Shown piece by piece: positions 18,336 to 26,725 of a stretch of DNA of 64,000 nt. Numbering within the stretch: position 1 is the first letter of the stretch; the number at the start of each line of letters is the position of its first letter. Source of the DNA: Mesorhizobium mediterraneum (GTDB taxonomy: Bacteria; Pseudomonadota; Alphaproteobacteria; Rhizobiales; Rhizobiaceae); contig NZ_NPKI01000026.1 in NCBI RefSeq assembly GCF_002284565.1, positions 62,001-126,000 of the forward strand. The letters are read 5' to 3'. The position numbers and the translations under genes are program-made. The notes under the pieces are model-generated. The model searched no databases, was not told the origin of the DNA, and saw only the letters and a list, made by a program, of their open reading frames with translations.

Positions 18336-18809
18336 TCAGTTGATGCCGAGTTTCGCGCCGATGTCGAAGGCAAGCTGTTCTTCGGTATAGGCGGCGGCGA
18401 GGCGGGAGCCGTCCAGGTCGGCAAGGGCCTCCGCTACGGTTTCGTCGACCGGCGAGAAGAAGCCATTTTGCTTCGTCGCCAGGACGAAGATCTGGTCGTC
18501 ACCCCGATTGCGGATGTCGCCGATATGGTGAAGCTGGCGGCCTGTGTTCTGGTCCTTTGAGATCACCCGGCCGTTCATGGTAACCTGGATGGATGGCCTG
18601 GCTTCGGCCACGGGTGCCGTGCTGCCGCCAACATGGATGATCAGGCCTTTCGTCTTCGGTTGCTGGCGTGGCTTCCTGGAAGCCGAATAGCCGCCGCCGC
18701 TGATCTGGTCGGCAAGGCGAACGATAGTCGAACGGTTCTGCTCGATCAGTCTTTTGACTTGTAGGTCCTCGCGCCGCGGGCCATCCCGCTTGGAGATGAT
18801 TTCGACCAT
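18336..18809 (-). CDS. Conserved-looking protein of unknown function upstream of the activator gene
   Basis: A 157-residue soluble protein with an excellent ribosome-binding site (GGGAGGATTC) before the ATG at 18809. The N-terminal ~50 residues are basic (RDGPRREDLQVKRLIEQNR), followed by a more ordered region (ATKQNGFFSPVDETVAEAL). There is no signal peptide or recognised motif. It is on the same strand as the sigma-54 activator and ends roughly 50-110 bp before that gene, depending on which activator start is used, so the two may be co-transcribed. I do not recognise the family. Confidence 0.7.
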   Translation of the reverse strand: MVEIISKRDGPRREDLQVKRLIEQNRSTIVRLADQISGGGYSASRKPRQQPKTKGLIIHVGGSTAPVAEARPSIQVTMNGRVISKDQNTGRQLHHIGDIRNRGDDQIFVLATKQNGFFSPVDETVAEALADLDGSRLAAAYTEEQLAFDIGAKLGIN

Positions 18810-19051
18810 GAATCCTCCCAGATTCGCTCAGCGTTGCCGTTGATACGGCTCATTCTTCTTCTTGTTAGGCCAAGCCTACACCGCCTCAGTCAGATCCGCC
18901 ATTCATATTAGATAGCGCCAAAGTTCGTGTTGTTGGTAGCAGGTGGCTGCTACAATCGTGCGCAGCAACACCATGAAAAAGCGCTCTAGTTTGCGACAAA
19001 GCCGAACGGCCGCGACCAGCGGCGCGGTGTCCTCGCAGGCACCTTTGGATC

Positions 19052-19333
19052 ATGAGATCGCAGTGTCGAAGTACGAACTGTGCTGCTGGAAGCCAGGCAA
19101 CAAGCGCTTTCGATCAGGGGCGATATGTCGAGACGCTGATGGCATTGGATGAACGGTCGCGCATTGCGCCTGAGCGCACCGGCCTGATGGTGTTGCGCGC
19201 CTATGCGTATCTGAAATTGCGGCGTTTCGGCCATGCGGAACAGGTCTTCCGCGCCGCTGCAGGGACAGGAAATCGCAATGCCCTAAAGGGGGTGAACGAC
19301 GTCAAGGTGACCCGCGACGCGAAAATTCAATAA
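19052..19333 (+). CDS. Small TPR-like protein, possibly frameshifted at its 5' end
   Basis: The C-terminal ~70 residues look like a tetratricopeptide pair (AFDQGRYVETLMALDERSRIAPE, then AYAYLKLRRFGHAEQVFRAAAG). The first ~15 residues are Cys/Ser/Arg-rich and do not fit. An overlapping frame (18943-19152) could supply a more natural N-terminus (MKKRSSLRQSRTAATSG), which would need a frameshift near 19080-19110. It could be a short real gene, a broken gene or a remnant. There is no functional clue. Confidence 0.4.
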   Translation: MRSQCRSTNCAAGSQATSAFDQGRYVETLMALDERSRIAPERTGLMVLRAYAYLKLRRFGHAEQVFRAAAGTGNRNALKGVNDVKVTRDAKIQ

Positions 19334-19413
19334 CGACGCATCAGAACGTCGCCATTGGATCGAGCATATTTGATACGAGGCGTCGCCCGCCCTGCTTCGC
19401 TGCGTGTTCCTGC

Positions 19414-20148
19414 TCATGCAGCGGGCGAGGGCGCGTAGCGGCTGCCCAGCGAATAGCGGCTGCCGACATAAGTGAGCTTGTTGACGGTGGCGACCGCCGC
19501 GCCTGACCAGGTGCGCCGATGCAGGAGAAGACAGGGGTCGCCGGGCCGGATCATCAAGCGGCCGGCGGCCACCTCGTCGGCGGCGATCGCCGAGATCACG
19601 TGCTCCACCTCCGTCAGCGGCGTCGCCCGCTGCAGATAATCGTAGGTGGTAGTCGCAGCAAAATCTTGCCGGTGGTAGTCCGGTGCGAGAGCCGGATTGA
19701 CGAAGCGCTCCTCGAGCTGGACGGGCACATCGTCCTCGAAATGCACGATGATCGAATGGGCGACCGGTCTGCGGCGCATGAACTCGAAGGCGACGATGAG
19801 CTCAAGCGCCGGGTTGCGGATCTTCTCAAGCACGACGACCTCGGCCCTGTGGCGTGCGCCGCGCGCGGCGATCTCGCCGGCGATGTTCCTGATTTCGATG
19901 AGCGCGGATTGTGGTTTCGGCGGCGCCACGAAGGTGCCTACGCCCTGGATGCGCAGGAGGTGGCCTTCCGAGGTCAGTTCTCTCAGCGCCCGATGCACGG
20001 TCATGCGCGAGACGCCGAGTGTGCTGACCAGCTCGTTTTCGGAAGGCAGCCTCCGGTCCTTCGGCCATTTGCCGCTGCCGATGTTGCCGAGCACGTAGTC
20101 CTTGACCTTTTCGTAGAGCGGCCCGGCGGTTTCGGGAAGCTTGATCAT
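19414..20148 (-). CDS. GntR-family regulator, HutC subfamily
   Basis: A 244-residue repressor. The N-terminal winged helix is clear (LPSENELVSTLGVSRMTVHRALREL, then LLRIQGVGTFVA), followed by a UTRA ligand-binding domain with FVNPALAPDYH. The open frame is longer; the ATG at 20148 has GGAGAGGA upstream and overlaps the stop of the preceding dehydrogenase gene as ATGA. It probably controls the two divisions of this cluster through the HutC-like sites at 26665 and 27563. The ligand is probably the imported compound or a catabolite. Confidence 0.88.
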   Translation of the reverse strand: MIKLPETAGPLYEKVKDYVLGNIGSGKWPKDRRLPSENELVSTLGVSRMTVHRALRELTSEGHLLRIQGVGTFVAPPKPQSALIEIRNIAGEIAARGARHRAEVVVLEKIRNPALELIVAFEFMRRRPVAHSIIVHFEDDVPVQLEERFVNPALAPDYHRQDFAATTTYDYLQRATPLTEVEHVISAIAADEVAAGRLMIRPGDPCLLLHRRTWSGAAVATVNKLTYVGSRYSLGSRYAPSPAA

Positions 20149-21149
20149 CGTCCTCTCTCCATTCGGACGATGGTCTTCAGGCCGCCGCTCGCCCCTGCGA
20201 TCAGGCGCTGGTAGGCGGCGGGAATTTCGCCGATCGCGATCTCCTCGGCCACGAAACGCGACAGCGCGGGGGCGAGATCGCCAAGCATGGCGACGGCCGG
20301 CGCAAGCTCGTCGGCGAAGGCGTGGCAGCCAACCAGCGCGATCTCGCGCTCGACCAGGAGGTTGGGATCGAGGTCGAGGCGGCCATGCGAAATGCCGACC
20401 AGCGCCAGCGTGCCGCCGCCCGCCAAAAGATCGAGCAGCCGCGCCATGACCGCCACGCTTCCCGTCGCATCGACGGCATGACGCAGGTTGGGATCGTGGG
20501 GTAGGGCGTCCAAGTCGACGACGGTCGCACCGCTCACCTCCGCCACAAGTTCCGCACGCGCCGCATTGCGGTCGGCGATAAGGACCGGTCTCTCGCCGGG
20601 CCGCGACAGGAGCAGCGCTGCCAGCCCGCCGATCGGGCCGCAACCGGCGATAAGCACCGGCGTCCCGGCCGGCGCCGACAGACGCCGCACTGCGTGCAGG
20701 GCGACCGCCAGCGGCTCCGCCATGGCGGCAATTGCGGGATCGAGCGCGGGGTCGTGGCGCAGGAGCAGCCGCGCCGGCAGCTCCGTCTCTTCCGCGAAGC
20801 CGCCATCGCAGACCTCGCCTACAAAGCCCAGTCTGGCACAGACATTATGCAGGCCGGCCCGACAAGCAGCACACTCGCCGCACCAGAAACGCGAATCGGC
20901 GACGACTCGGTCTCCGCGGGCCAACTCGGACACGCCGGCGCCCACGGCGGTCACTTCGCCGGCGAACTCATGCCCGGCGACGCTCGGCGCGCGGCTGATC
21001 CACTGACCGGTGCGGAAATTGTGGAGATCGGAGCCGCAAATGCCGGCGGCCGTCACCCTGAGCCGCACCCAGCCAGGCGCTGGTTCGCCGGGAGGCAGCA
21101 CATCCTCAACCCGCAAATCGCCTGCCGCATGGAGTCTGGCCGCCTTCAT
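20145..21149 (-). CDS. Zinc-dependent medium-chain dehydrogenase (sorbitol/threonine dehydrogenase-like)
   Basis: A 334-residue MDR enzyme. Catalytic zinc site CGSDLH and GHEFAGEV; structural zinc lobe CGECAACRAGLHNVC; nucleotide-binding GCGPIGG. It starts 6 bp after the HisD-like gene and ends overlapping the GntR gene, so it is translationally coupled. In DHPS degradation clusters, alcohol dehydrogenases acting at C2 interconvert the DHPS enantiomers; this gene could play that part beside the HpsN-like enzyme. That is inference, and another polyol is possible. Confidence 0.82.
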   Translation of the reverse strand: MKAARLHAAGDLRVEDVLPPGEPAPGWVRLRVTAAGICGSDLHNFRTGQWISRAPSVAGHEFAGEVTAVGAGVSELARGDRVVADSRFWCGECAACRAGLHNVCARLGFVGEVCDGGFAEETELPARLLLRHDPALDPAIAAMAEPLAVALHAVRRLSAPAGTPVLIAGCGPIGGLAALLLSRPGERPVLIADRNAARAELVAEVSGATVVDLDALPHDPNLRHAVDATGSVAVMARLLDLLAGGGTLALVGISHGRLDLDPNLLVEREIALVGCHAFADELAPAVAMLGDLAPALSRFVAEEIAIGEIPAAYQRLIAGASGGLKTIVRMERGR

Positions 21150-21155
21150 CGTCCG

Positions 21156-22478
21156 TTACCGCACCAGATATCGATCGCGCACGTCGGAGACGGCGTGCTC
21201 ATGCGAGGAGAAGCCTTCATAGCGAGCAAGTGTGCGGGCATGACGTGCGAATTCGGGATAGGCCGCGGCCGTCACGTAGCCGATGGAAGAGCGCTTGACG
21301 AAATCCGTGACCGAGAGCGGTCCGCAGGTACGCGCCCAGCGGCTGGTCGGCAGGACGGCGTTGGGGCCCAGCCCGAAATTGCCGATCGAGACCGGCGTGT
21401 GCGGCCCCATAAGGATCTCGGCAGCTTCGGTGATGTGGCCAAGGTGCGCGAAGGGGTCGGTGGAGAGGATCTCCAGATGCTCCGGCGCGTAGTCGTTGAT
21501 GAAGCGGTAGCTCTCCTCGATCGACCCTGTCAGCACGATGCCGCCACAGGCGCCGGTCAGCACCGCGGTGGAGAACGCTACCCGCTGCTCGGTCATGCGC
21601 GCCCAGTGCTCGGGCAGCGCGGCCAATGCCTCCTCCGCCACGCGGCGGCTGTGGGTCACCAGATAGGCCGATGAGTCCGGTCCGTGCTCAGCCTCGATGA
21701 GGAGGTCGAGCGCGGCCAGTCCGCCATGCACGCTGTCGTCGGCGAGGATGATCGCTTCCGACGGACCGGCGGGAAGACCTGGATCGATCACTCCGGCAAG
21801 CAGCCGCTTGGCCGCAACGACCCAGGGGCTGCCTGGACCGACGATCTTGAGCGCGGGCCTGATCGTCTCAGTGCCATAGGCAACCGCGGCAACCGCCTGC
21901 GCGCCACCGCATTTGTAGATCGTTTCGACGCCGGCGAGGCGCGCCGCAACCAGCGTTGCTGCGTCCACCGAACCATCGGGCGCTGGCGGCGTGACGATGG
22001 CAAGCTCCGGGACGCCCGCCACCACGGCGGGCACTGCGGTCATCATTGTGACCGAAGGGAACGCCCCCTTGCCGCGCGGGACATAGAGTGCCACCGAGCG
22101 GATCGGCGTGAAGCGGTCCCCGGCATAGGCGCCGGGCCGCATTTCCTTAAGCCACATCGCTTCCGGCTTCTGCTCTTCGTGGAAATGCCGGATATTGTCG
22201 ATGCCGAAGCGAATGGCGGCGACCACGTCCTCGTCCACCATGCCGAAGGCGGCGTCGAACTCGGCGGGGCTGACCTTCAGCCGCGCGGCATCGAGATCCG
22301 CCTTGTCAAAGTCGCGGGCGAAGCGGACGAGCGCGGCGTCGCCCTCTGTTCGCACCGCCTCGATGATCGGTGCGGCCTTTTCCATAAAGCTGGAGAGATC
22401 GGTCTCGGAGCGCCGCATTAGTGCCGCACGACTAGCGGCGTCGAGTTGGCTCAAGTCGTGGAATGATACGTTTGGCAT
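21156..22478 (-). CDS. HisD-family dehydrogenase, HpsN-like (sulfopropanediol 3-dehydrogenase candidate)
   Basis: A 440-residue histidinol-dehydrogenase fold enzyme carrying out two-step NAD-dependent alcohol-to-acid oxidation. The catalytic Glu-His in NDYAPEHLEI and the family blocks GGAQAVAAVAYGT, KIVGPG and PAGPSEAIILAD are present. The signature YVPRGKGAFPSVTMM replaces the YVPGGxAxYPS of biosynthetic HisD and marks the HpsN-like branch, which oxidises (R)-DHPS to sulfolactate. It is surrounded by a transporter, two further dehydrogenases and a GntR regulator, with no his genes. The start at 22478 (MPNVSF) follows AAGGGAAA. The activity is inferred. Confidence 0.8.
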   Translation of the reverse strand: MPNVSFHDLSQLDAASRAALMRRSETDLSSFMEKAAPIIEAVRTEGDAALVRFARDFDKADLDAARLKVSPAEFDAAFGMVDEDVVAAIRFGIDNIRHFHEEQKPEAMWLKEMRPGAYAGDRFTPIRSVALYVPRGKGAFPSVTMMTAVPAVVAGVPELAIVTPPAPDGSVDAATLVAARLAGVETIYKCGGAQAVAAVAYGTETIRPALKIVGPGSPWVVAAKRLLAGVIDPGLPAGPSEAIILADDSVHGGLAALDLLIEAEHGPDSSAYLVTHSRRVAEEALAALPEHWARMTEQRVAFSTAVLTGACGGIVLTGSIEESYRFINDYAPEHLEILSTDPFAHLGHITEAAEILMGPHTPVSIGNFGLGPNAVLPTSRWARTCGPLSVTDFVKRSSIGYVTAAAYPEFARHARTLARYEGFSSHEHAVSDVRDRYLVR

Positions 22479-22513
22479 CGGATTTCCCTTTGCGGCCGGC
22501 GGGCCGGCATTCC

Positions 22514-23314
22514 TCATTTCGATTTCAGGAAGATGTCGAGCCCGACCAGCCTGTCGAGCAGGAAGATGGCGACAGCCGAGCAGGCGATGAAGACCACGGA
22601 GATCGCGGCAAGGTCCGGCGTGATGATCGAGCGAATGGAGTTGTAGATCAGCACCGGCAGCGTCACGATACGCGCATCGACGAGCAGCAGGCTGACCAGG
22701 AACTCATTGAGCGCCAGGATGAACATCAGCAGCGAACCGGTAATCACCCCCGGCATCACCGCCGGCAAGGTGACGGAGAAGAACACCTGAAGCGGCGGCG
22801 CGCCGCAATTGGCGGCGGCCAGTTCCAGGTCCGGGTCAAGCCCGGTGGCACTCGCCGTGACCGCCCAGATCATGAAGGGAAGATTGATGACGCAGCACGC
22901 GATGCCGACAGGCCAGAGCTGGCCAAGAAAGCCGGCCTTGCCGAAGACCAGCATGAGGCCGATGCCCGATCCGATCAGCGGGATGGTGAAGGGCAGCAGC
23001 AGATAGATCTGGATCGACTTCTCGAAACGCACCGCATATTTCGCCAGCGCGATCCCGGCCAGCGTGCCCACGGGAATGGCAACGAGCGTGCAGACCGTCG
23101 CGACTTGGAGCGTGCGCAGGAAAGCGTTGCGCAGGTCGGAGGCCTGCGAGATGCGCGCGTACCACCGCAGCGACAGCCCGTCCGGCGGAAATGTGATGAT
23201 GTTGCCGCCGGTGAAGGAAGCGCCAAGCACCACGACCGTCGGCGCCGAAAGCGTGATCAAGGCGATCGTCACCAGGGTCCACAGGACAATCGATTTGCTG
23301 CGCGAGCCGCTCAC
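22514..23314 (-). CDS. ABC transporter permease (PotC-like)
   Basis: A 266-residue inner-membrane permease with six predicted helices and the EAA-type loop GLDPDLELAAANCGAPPLQVF. It starts at a GTG overlapping the upstream permease stop (GTGA), so the two are translationally coupled. Together with the genes at 23311-26609 it makes a complete polyamine/thiamine-type importer. The ligand is likely whatever the adjacent dehydrogenases oxidise. Confidence 0.9.
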   Translation of the reverse strand: MSGSRSKSIVLWTLVTIALITLSAPTVVVLGASFTGGNIITFPPDGLSLRWYARISQASDLRNAFLRTLQVATVCTLVAIPVGTLAGIALAKYAVRFEKSIQIYLLLPFTIPLIGSGIGLMLVFGKAGFLGQLWPVGIACCVINLPFMIWAVTASATGLDPDLELAAANCGAPPLQVFFSVTLPAVMPGVITGSLLMFILALNEFLVSLLLVDARIVTLPVLIYNSIRSIITPDLAAISVVFIACSAVAIFLLDRLVGLDIFLKSK

Positions 23315-24255
23315 GCCCGGGACCTCCCCATGGCGAGCGTTCCCGCTCCAAACAGCGCGAACACGAGGCCGACAAGGATTGACCCGAGCGCGACCAGCAT
23401 AAGCGCCAGCGTCGCGCCGAGGCCTTGGTCGGACGTTCGGAAGAACTGGTCGTAGATGGCGTTGGCGATGAAGTCCTGCGAGCCGCCGCCAAGGATCGCG
23501 GGGACTGCAAAATCGGTAAGAGAAAGCGTCAGCACCACCACGCCGGCGCCGATGAAGCCCGGGCGAGCGAGTGGCAAAACGACATGGATGAATGTGCGAA
23601 CCCAGTTGGCGCCGAGCGACCCGGCGGCCGCCTCCAGCTCTTCGGGAATGGCTGTGAGCGCCGGCGCGAGCATCAGCACGGCAAACGGCAGCATGTATTG
23701 GACGAGGCCGAACAGCACGGCGGGATAGTTGTAGATGAGCCGCATCGGGGCGATCCCGACAACGCCGAGCGCCTCGTTTACCATGCCCTGGTTGCCGAGG
23801 ATGATCAGCCAGCCATAGGCACGCACCACCTGGCCGATGAAGAAAGGCAGGAACAGCGCAATCAGCAGGAACTTGCGCAATCTTGGCGACCGCGTGCGCA
23901 CCATCAGATAGGCGTAGGGAAAGGCAAAGACGAGCGTCACCGCAGTGACGATCAGGGCGGCGATGAGGCTGCGCTGCGCGACAACCAGGAACAGCGGCTC
24001 CGTCAGCGCCCGCCGGAAATTGGCGATGGAATAGTCGTCCGAGAACTGGAAGGTGGTGGTGTCGAGCGTGCGCAGGCTTGCATCCGCGATCTGAATGAGA
24101 CCGAGCACGAGCAGTCCGACGAGCAGCACCGCCGGAAGCAGCATCAGATAGGGCGTGGCGCGCCTGAACCGCGCCGGCCAGATGGCGGCGGCAACGCCTT
24201 CCAGCGCATCCATGATGCGCCATTTCAGGGGATAGGCTGTCCTGGCTGCCCGCAT
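23311..24255 (-). CDS. ABC transporter permease (PotB-like)
   Basis: A 314-residue permease with an extended N-terminal region, a first membrane helix near residue 35-60 and the EAA loop AIPEELEAAAGSLGANWVRTF near residue 215. A start 14 codons later is also possible; neither has a good ribosome-binding site, which fits expression by read-through from the binding-protein gene. An 11-bp stem-loop lies between that gene and this one. Confidence 0.9.
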   Translation of the reverse strand: MRAARTAYPLKWRIMDALEGVAAAIWPARFRRATPYLMLLPAVLLVGLLVLGLIQIADASLRTLDTTTFQFSDDYSIANFRRALTEPLFLVVAQRSLIAALIVTAVTLVFAFPYAYLMVRTRSPRLRKFLLIALFLPFFIGQVVRAYGWLIILGNQGMVNEALGVVGIAPMRLIYNYPAVLFGLVQYMLPFAVLMLAPALTAIPEELEAAAGSLGANWVRTFIHVVLPLARPGFIGAGVVVLTLSLTDFAVPAILGGGSQDFIANAIYDQFFRTSDQGLGATLALMLVALGSILVGLVFALFGAGTLAMGRSRA

Positions 24256-24285
24256 GAAAAAATCCGTATCCGACGTCGTGAAGGA

Positions 24286-24311
24286 GCCGGTGCCGCGAGG
24301 GCGGCACCGGC
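24286..24311. terminator. Stem-loop between binding-protein and permease genes
   Basis: Perfect 11-bp inverted repeat GCCGGTGCCGC / GCGGCACCGGC with loop GAGG, just downstream of the binding-protein stop on the minus strand. With no T-run, it is a likely mRNA-stabilising or attenuating hairpin within the operon. Confidence 0.6.
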
Positions 24312-24321
24312 CGACCCGGTG

Positions 24322-25428
24322 TCAACCCTGCATGATTGCCTTGAACTTGGAAAACCACTCGCTCTCATTCTCGACCTGGATCTTCGACGAGACGCGGATG
24401 AGGCGCTTGAAATCCGCTTCGGTGGTCGGATAGGACGGATCGCCCACCAGATCCTTCGGCGGTGTGAGGCCCGGCACCACGCCCGGCAAGCCGAGGCCAT
24501 CCAGCCAGACCTGCTGCGCTTCCTTGGTCAGCGCATGGTTGATGTACTGCTTGGCCCAGTAGAGTTCGTTTTCCGGCAGGCCCTTGGGAATCCACAAACC
24601 GTCCGTGTCGAATTTCGCACCCTCCTCCGGCACGACCCATTCGATTTTCACTCCATTCTTGCGGGCCTCCCGGGCATTGGTCGAAATGGTGCAGGCAGCG
24701 TCGATCTCGCCGTTCTGGAACCAGGTGGTGAAGTCGGGATCCTCGCCGAGCAGCGGTTGCTGCGCCTTCATCTTGGTGATGAAATCCCAAGCCGGCTGCA
24801 TATTGCCGGGGATGTCCTCCAGCTTGCCACCACCGGCGACCTGGGCGGGGAAATGGAAGCCGATGCCGTCATTGTAGAAGGCAAGCCGGCCCTTGAACTT
24901 CGGGTCGAGCAGATCTTTCCAGGATTTCGGCGGTCCGTCCGGGAACGCCTCCGGCCGATAGGCAAGCACATAGACATAGCCGTAGGTATTGACGATCGGG
25001 AAGCCTTCCAGGCCGGCCGGCTTGGCAAGGTCCGTCACATTGGCGAGGTTCGGCAGGTCTGAGAGGTCTTCCGTCACACCGCGCAATGCCGACTTCGTGG
25101 CATTGGTGGTGGTGTCCCAGTTGATATGGATCGGCGGGACTCGGTTCTGCGCCACGGCGGCCCAGACCTTGGGCTGAATCTCGTTGTCTTCGGTCAGGTC
25201 GTGACGGACGGCAATGCCCGTCATTTTGGTGAAGCTGTCGGACACGCCGGCCTTCAGGCTGTCCACCCAACTGCCGCCCCAGGCGCGCACGATGATCTCC
25301 GCCGGCTTTTCCGGCTCCTGCGCATAAGCACCGCGCAGGCCGAGCGCTGAGGCGCCGCCAAGCGCGGCGGTGACCTGAAGGAAGGTTCTGCGGGAAAGAT
25401 GGGATAATGTCGGCTTGAAGCGCTTCAT
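24322..25428 (-). CDS. ABC transporter periplasmic binding protein (PotD-like), Tat-exported
   Basis: A 368-residue binding protein of the spermidine/putrescine (type II) class. The N-terminus carries a twin-arginine signal (LSRRTFLQVTAALGGA) ending near AYAQ, so it is exported folded. The mature domain shows IIVRAWGGSWVDSL. ATGs at 25434 and 25428 exist; the second has AGGAG at proper spacing. The real ligand need not be a polyamine: the flanking HpsN-like and alcohol dehydrogenases point to a polyol or sulfonated diol. Confidence 0.88.
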   Translation of the reverse strand: MKRFKPTLSHLSRRTFLQVTAALGGASALGLRGAYAQEPEKPAEIIVRAWGGSWVDSLKAGVSDSFTKMTGIAVRHDLTEDNEIQPKVWAAVAQNRVPPIHINWDTTTNATKSALRGVTEDLSDLPNLANVTDLAKPAGLEGFPIVNTYGYVYVLAYRPEAFPDGPPKSWKDLLDPKFKGRLAFYNDGIGFHFPAQVAGGGKLEDIPGNMQPAWDFITKMKAQQPLLGEDPDFTTWFQNGEIDAACTISTNAREARKNGVKIEWVVPEEGAKFDTDGLWIPKGLPENELYWAKQYINHALTKEAQQVWLDGLGLPGVVPGLTPPKDLVGDPSYPTTEADFKRLIRVSSKIQVENESEWFSKFKAIMQG

Positions 25429-25463
25429 CTGCATTCTCCTCTGGGTTTGACCGGTTTCCGGTT

Positions 25464-26609
25464 CTATCGAAAAACAAGCATATCCCTGGCATTCCACCCC
25501 AGGAACACGCTTTCGCCTATTTCGAACTGCATGTGCGCGGCGGGATCATGGTCGAAAACGCGCATGACCTCGTCGCCGATCGCGGCGCAGGCTATCTCGT
25601 AGACCATGCGCTCGCCTTCGAAGATCGTGTCGGTGACAGTCCCGGCCAGCACGCAATCGAGCTTCGACAGCTGGGCAGCATCGCTGGCGAGACGGATCTG
25701 TTCGGCGCGGATCGCTCCCGACGCCTTGTCGCCCTCCGCGGGTGGATTGGCCGGATCGCCGATCTTTCCGGCAAGCGTCAGATCACCCCGAAGGATGGAG
25801 ACGTCGCCGCCTTCCGAGACGGCCCGTACCGTACCGGCAATGAAGTTGGTGACGCCGATGAAATTGGCGACGAAGGCGTTGCGGGGCTGGCGGTAGGTGT
25901 GGATCGGCTGCGCTTTCTGCTGGATCTCGCCCTGATCCATGACGACAATGTCGTCGGAAACGACCAGCGCCTCGCGCTGGTCGTGGGTGACGTTGATCGT
26001 GGTGACGCCGAGCTCGCGCTGGATGCGGCGGAATTCGAGCTGCATTTCCTCGCGCAGCTTGCGGTCGAGCGCAGCCAACGGCTCGTCGAGAAGCAGCAGG
26101 TCGGGCTCGAACACCAGCGCGCGCGCGATCGCGACGCGCTGCTGCTGCCCGCCGGAAAGCTCGTGAATGCGCCTGCCGCCATAGCCCCCGAGCCGGACCA
26201 GCGCGAGATATCGCTCGACGCGTTCGGGAATGGTGCGTGCGTCGCGCCGACGCATCTTCAGCGGGAAGGCGACATTCTCGGCCGCCGTCATATGTGGAAA
26301 CAACGCAAGTCTCTGAAAGACCATGCCGATCGACCGCTTGTGCGGTGGCACTGCGCTTACTGCTTCGCCATTGATGAAGATCTCGCCGCTGCTCGGGGTC
26401 TGGAACCCGGCGATCATTCGCAGGAGGGTTGTCTTGCCGGACCCCGAAGGTCCCAGAATGGTGAGGAACCGGCCCTTCGGCAGATCGAAGGACGCATTCT
26501 TGACGGCATGAACTCCATCGAAGTCCATCCCGACGTTGCGGACCGCAACTGCGATTTCCCTGCCGCCTTCTGCTTCGCGTGAAGCTACGGTTCGGAAAGC
26601 CTCCTGCAT
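25464..26609 (-). CDS. ABC transporter ATP-binding protein (PotA-like)
   Basis: A 381-residue ATPase with Walker A GPSGSGKTT, signature LSGGQQQR, Walker B LLLLDEPLAALD and a C-terminal TOBE domain. The ATG at 26609 (MQEAFRT) follows AAGGGGAA; the frame extends 10 codons further. It is first in the minus-strand operon ATPase, binding protein, permeases, HisD-like, MDR, GntR. A HutC-like operator lies about 55 bp upstream. Confidence 0.92.
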   Translation of the reverse strand: MQEAFRTVASREAEGGREIAVAVRNVGMDFDGVHAVKNASFDLPKGRFLTILGPSGSGKTTLLRMIAGFQTPSSGEIFINGEAVSAVPPHKRSIGMVFQRLALFPHMTAAENVAFPLKMRRRDARTIPERVERYLALVRLGGYGGRRIHELSGGQQQRVAIARALVFEPDLLLLDEPLAALDRKLREEMQLEFRRIQRELGVTTINVTHDQREALVVSDDIVVMDQGEIQQKAQPIHTYRQPRNAFVANFIGVTNFIAGTVRAVSEGGDVSILRGDLTLAGKIGDPANPPAEGDKASGAIRAEQIRLASDAAQLSKLDCVLAGTVTDTIFEGERMVYEIACAAIGDEVMRVFDHDPAAHMQFEIGESVFLGWNARDMLVFR

Positions 26610-26664
26610 TGTGGTTCCCCTTTTTGTCGCCGGTCGCATGCAAGAACGATCAGCGTATTAGGTG

Positions 26665-26684
26665 GTATATACAACCATATACAA
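26665..26684. promoter_or_regulatory. Candidate HutC/GntR operator upstream of the transporter operon
   Basis: Palindrome GTATATAC (26665-26672), and two direct copies of ATATACAA 10 bp apart (26667 and 26677). This resembles the TGTATATACA-type sites of HutC-subfamily regulators and lies about 55 bp before the ATPase start. A matching site occurs at 27563. Confidence 0.6.
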
Positions 26685-26725
26685 GTCGGGTCTACACGGT
26701 CCTTGTTGCACCGCACTTATATCGT

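Noticed and set aside
23315..24358. The upstream half of a long minus-strand frame that ends with the PotC-like permease.
   Set aside because: Only the part after the GTG at 23314 resembles a permease; the upstream half is an out-of-frame reading of the PotB-like gene.
23425..25062. A 545-codon plus-strand open frame.
   Set aside because: It lies opposite the PotB-like permease and the Tat-exported binding protein, both of which have strong family features.
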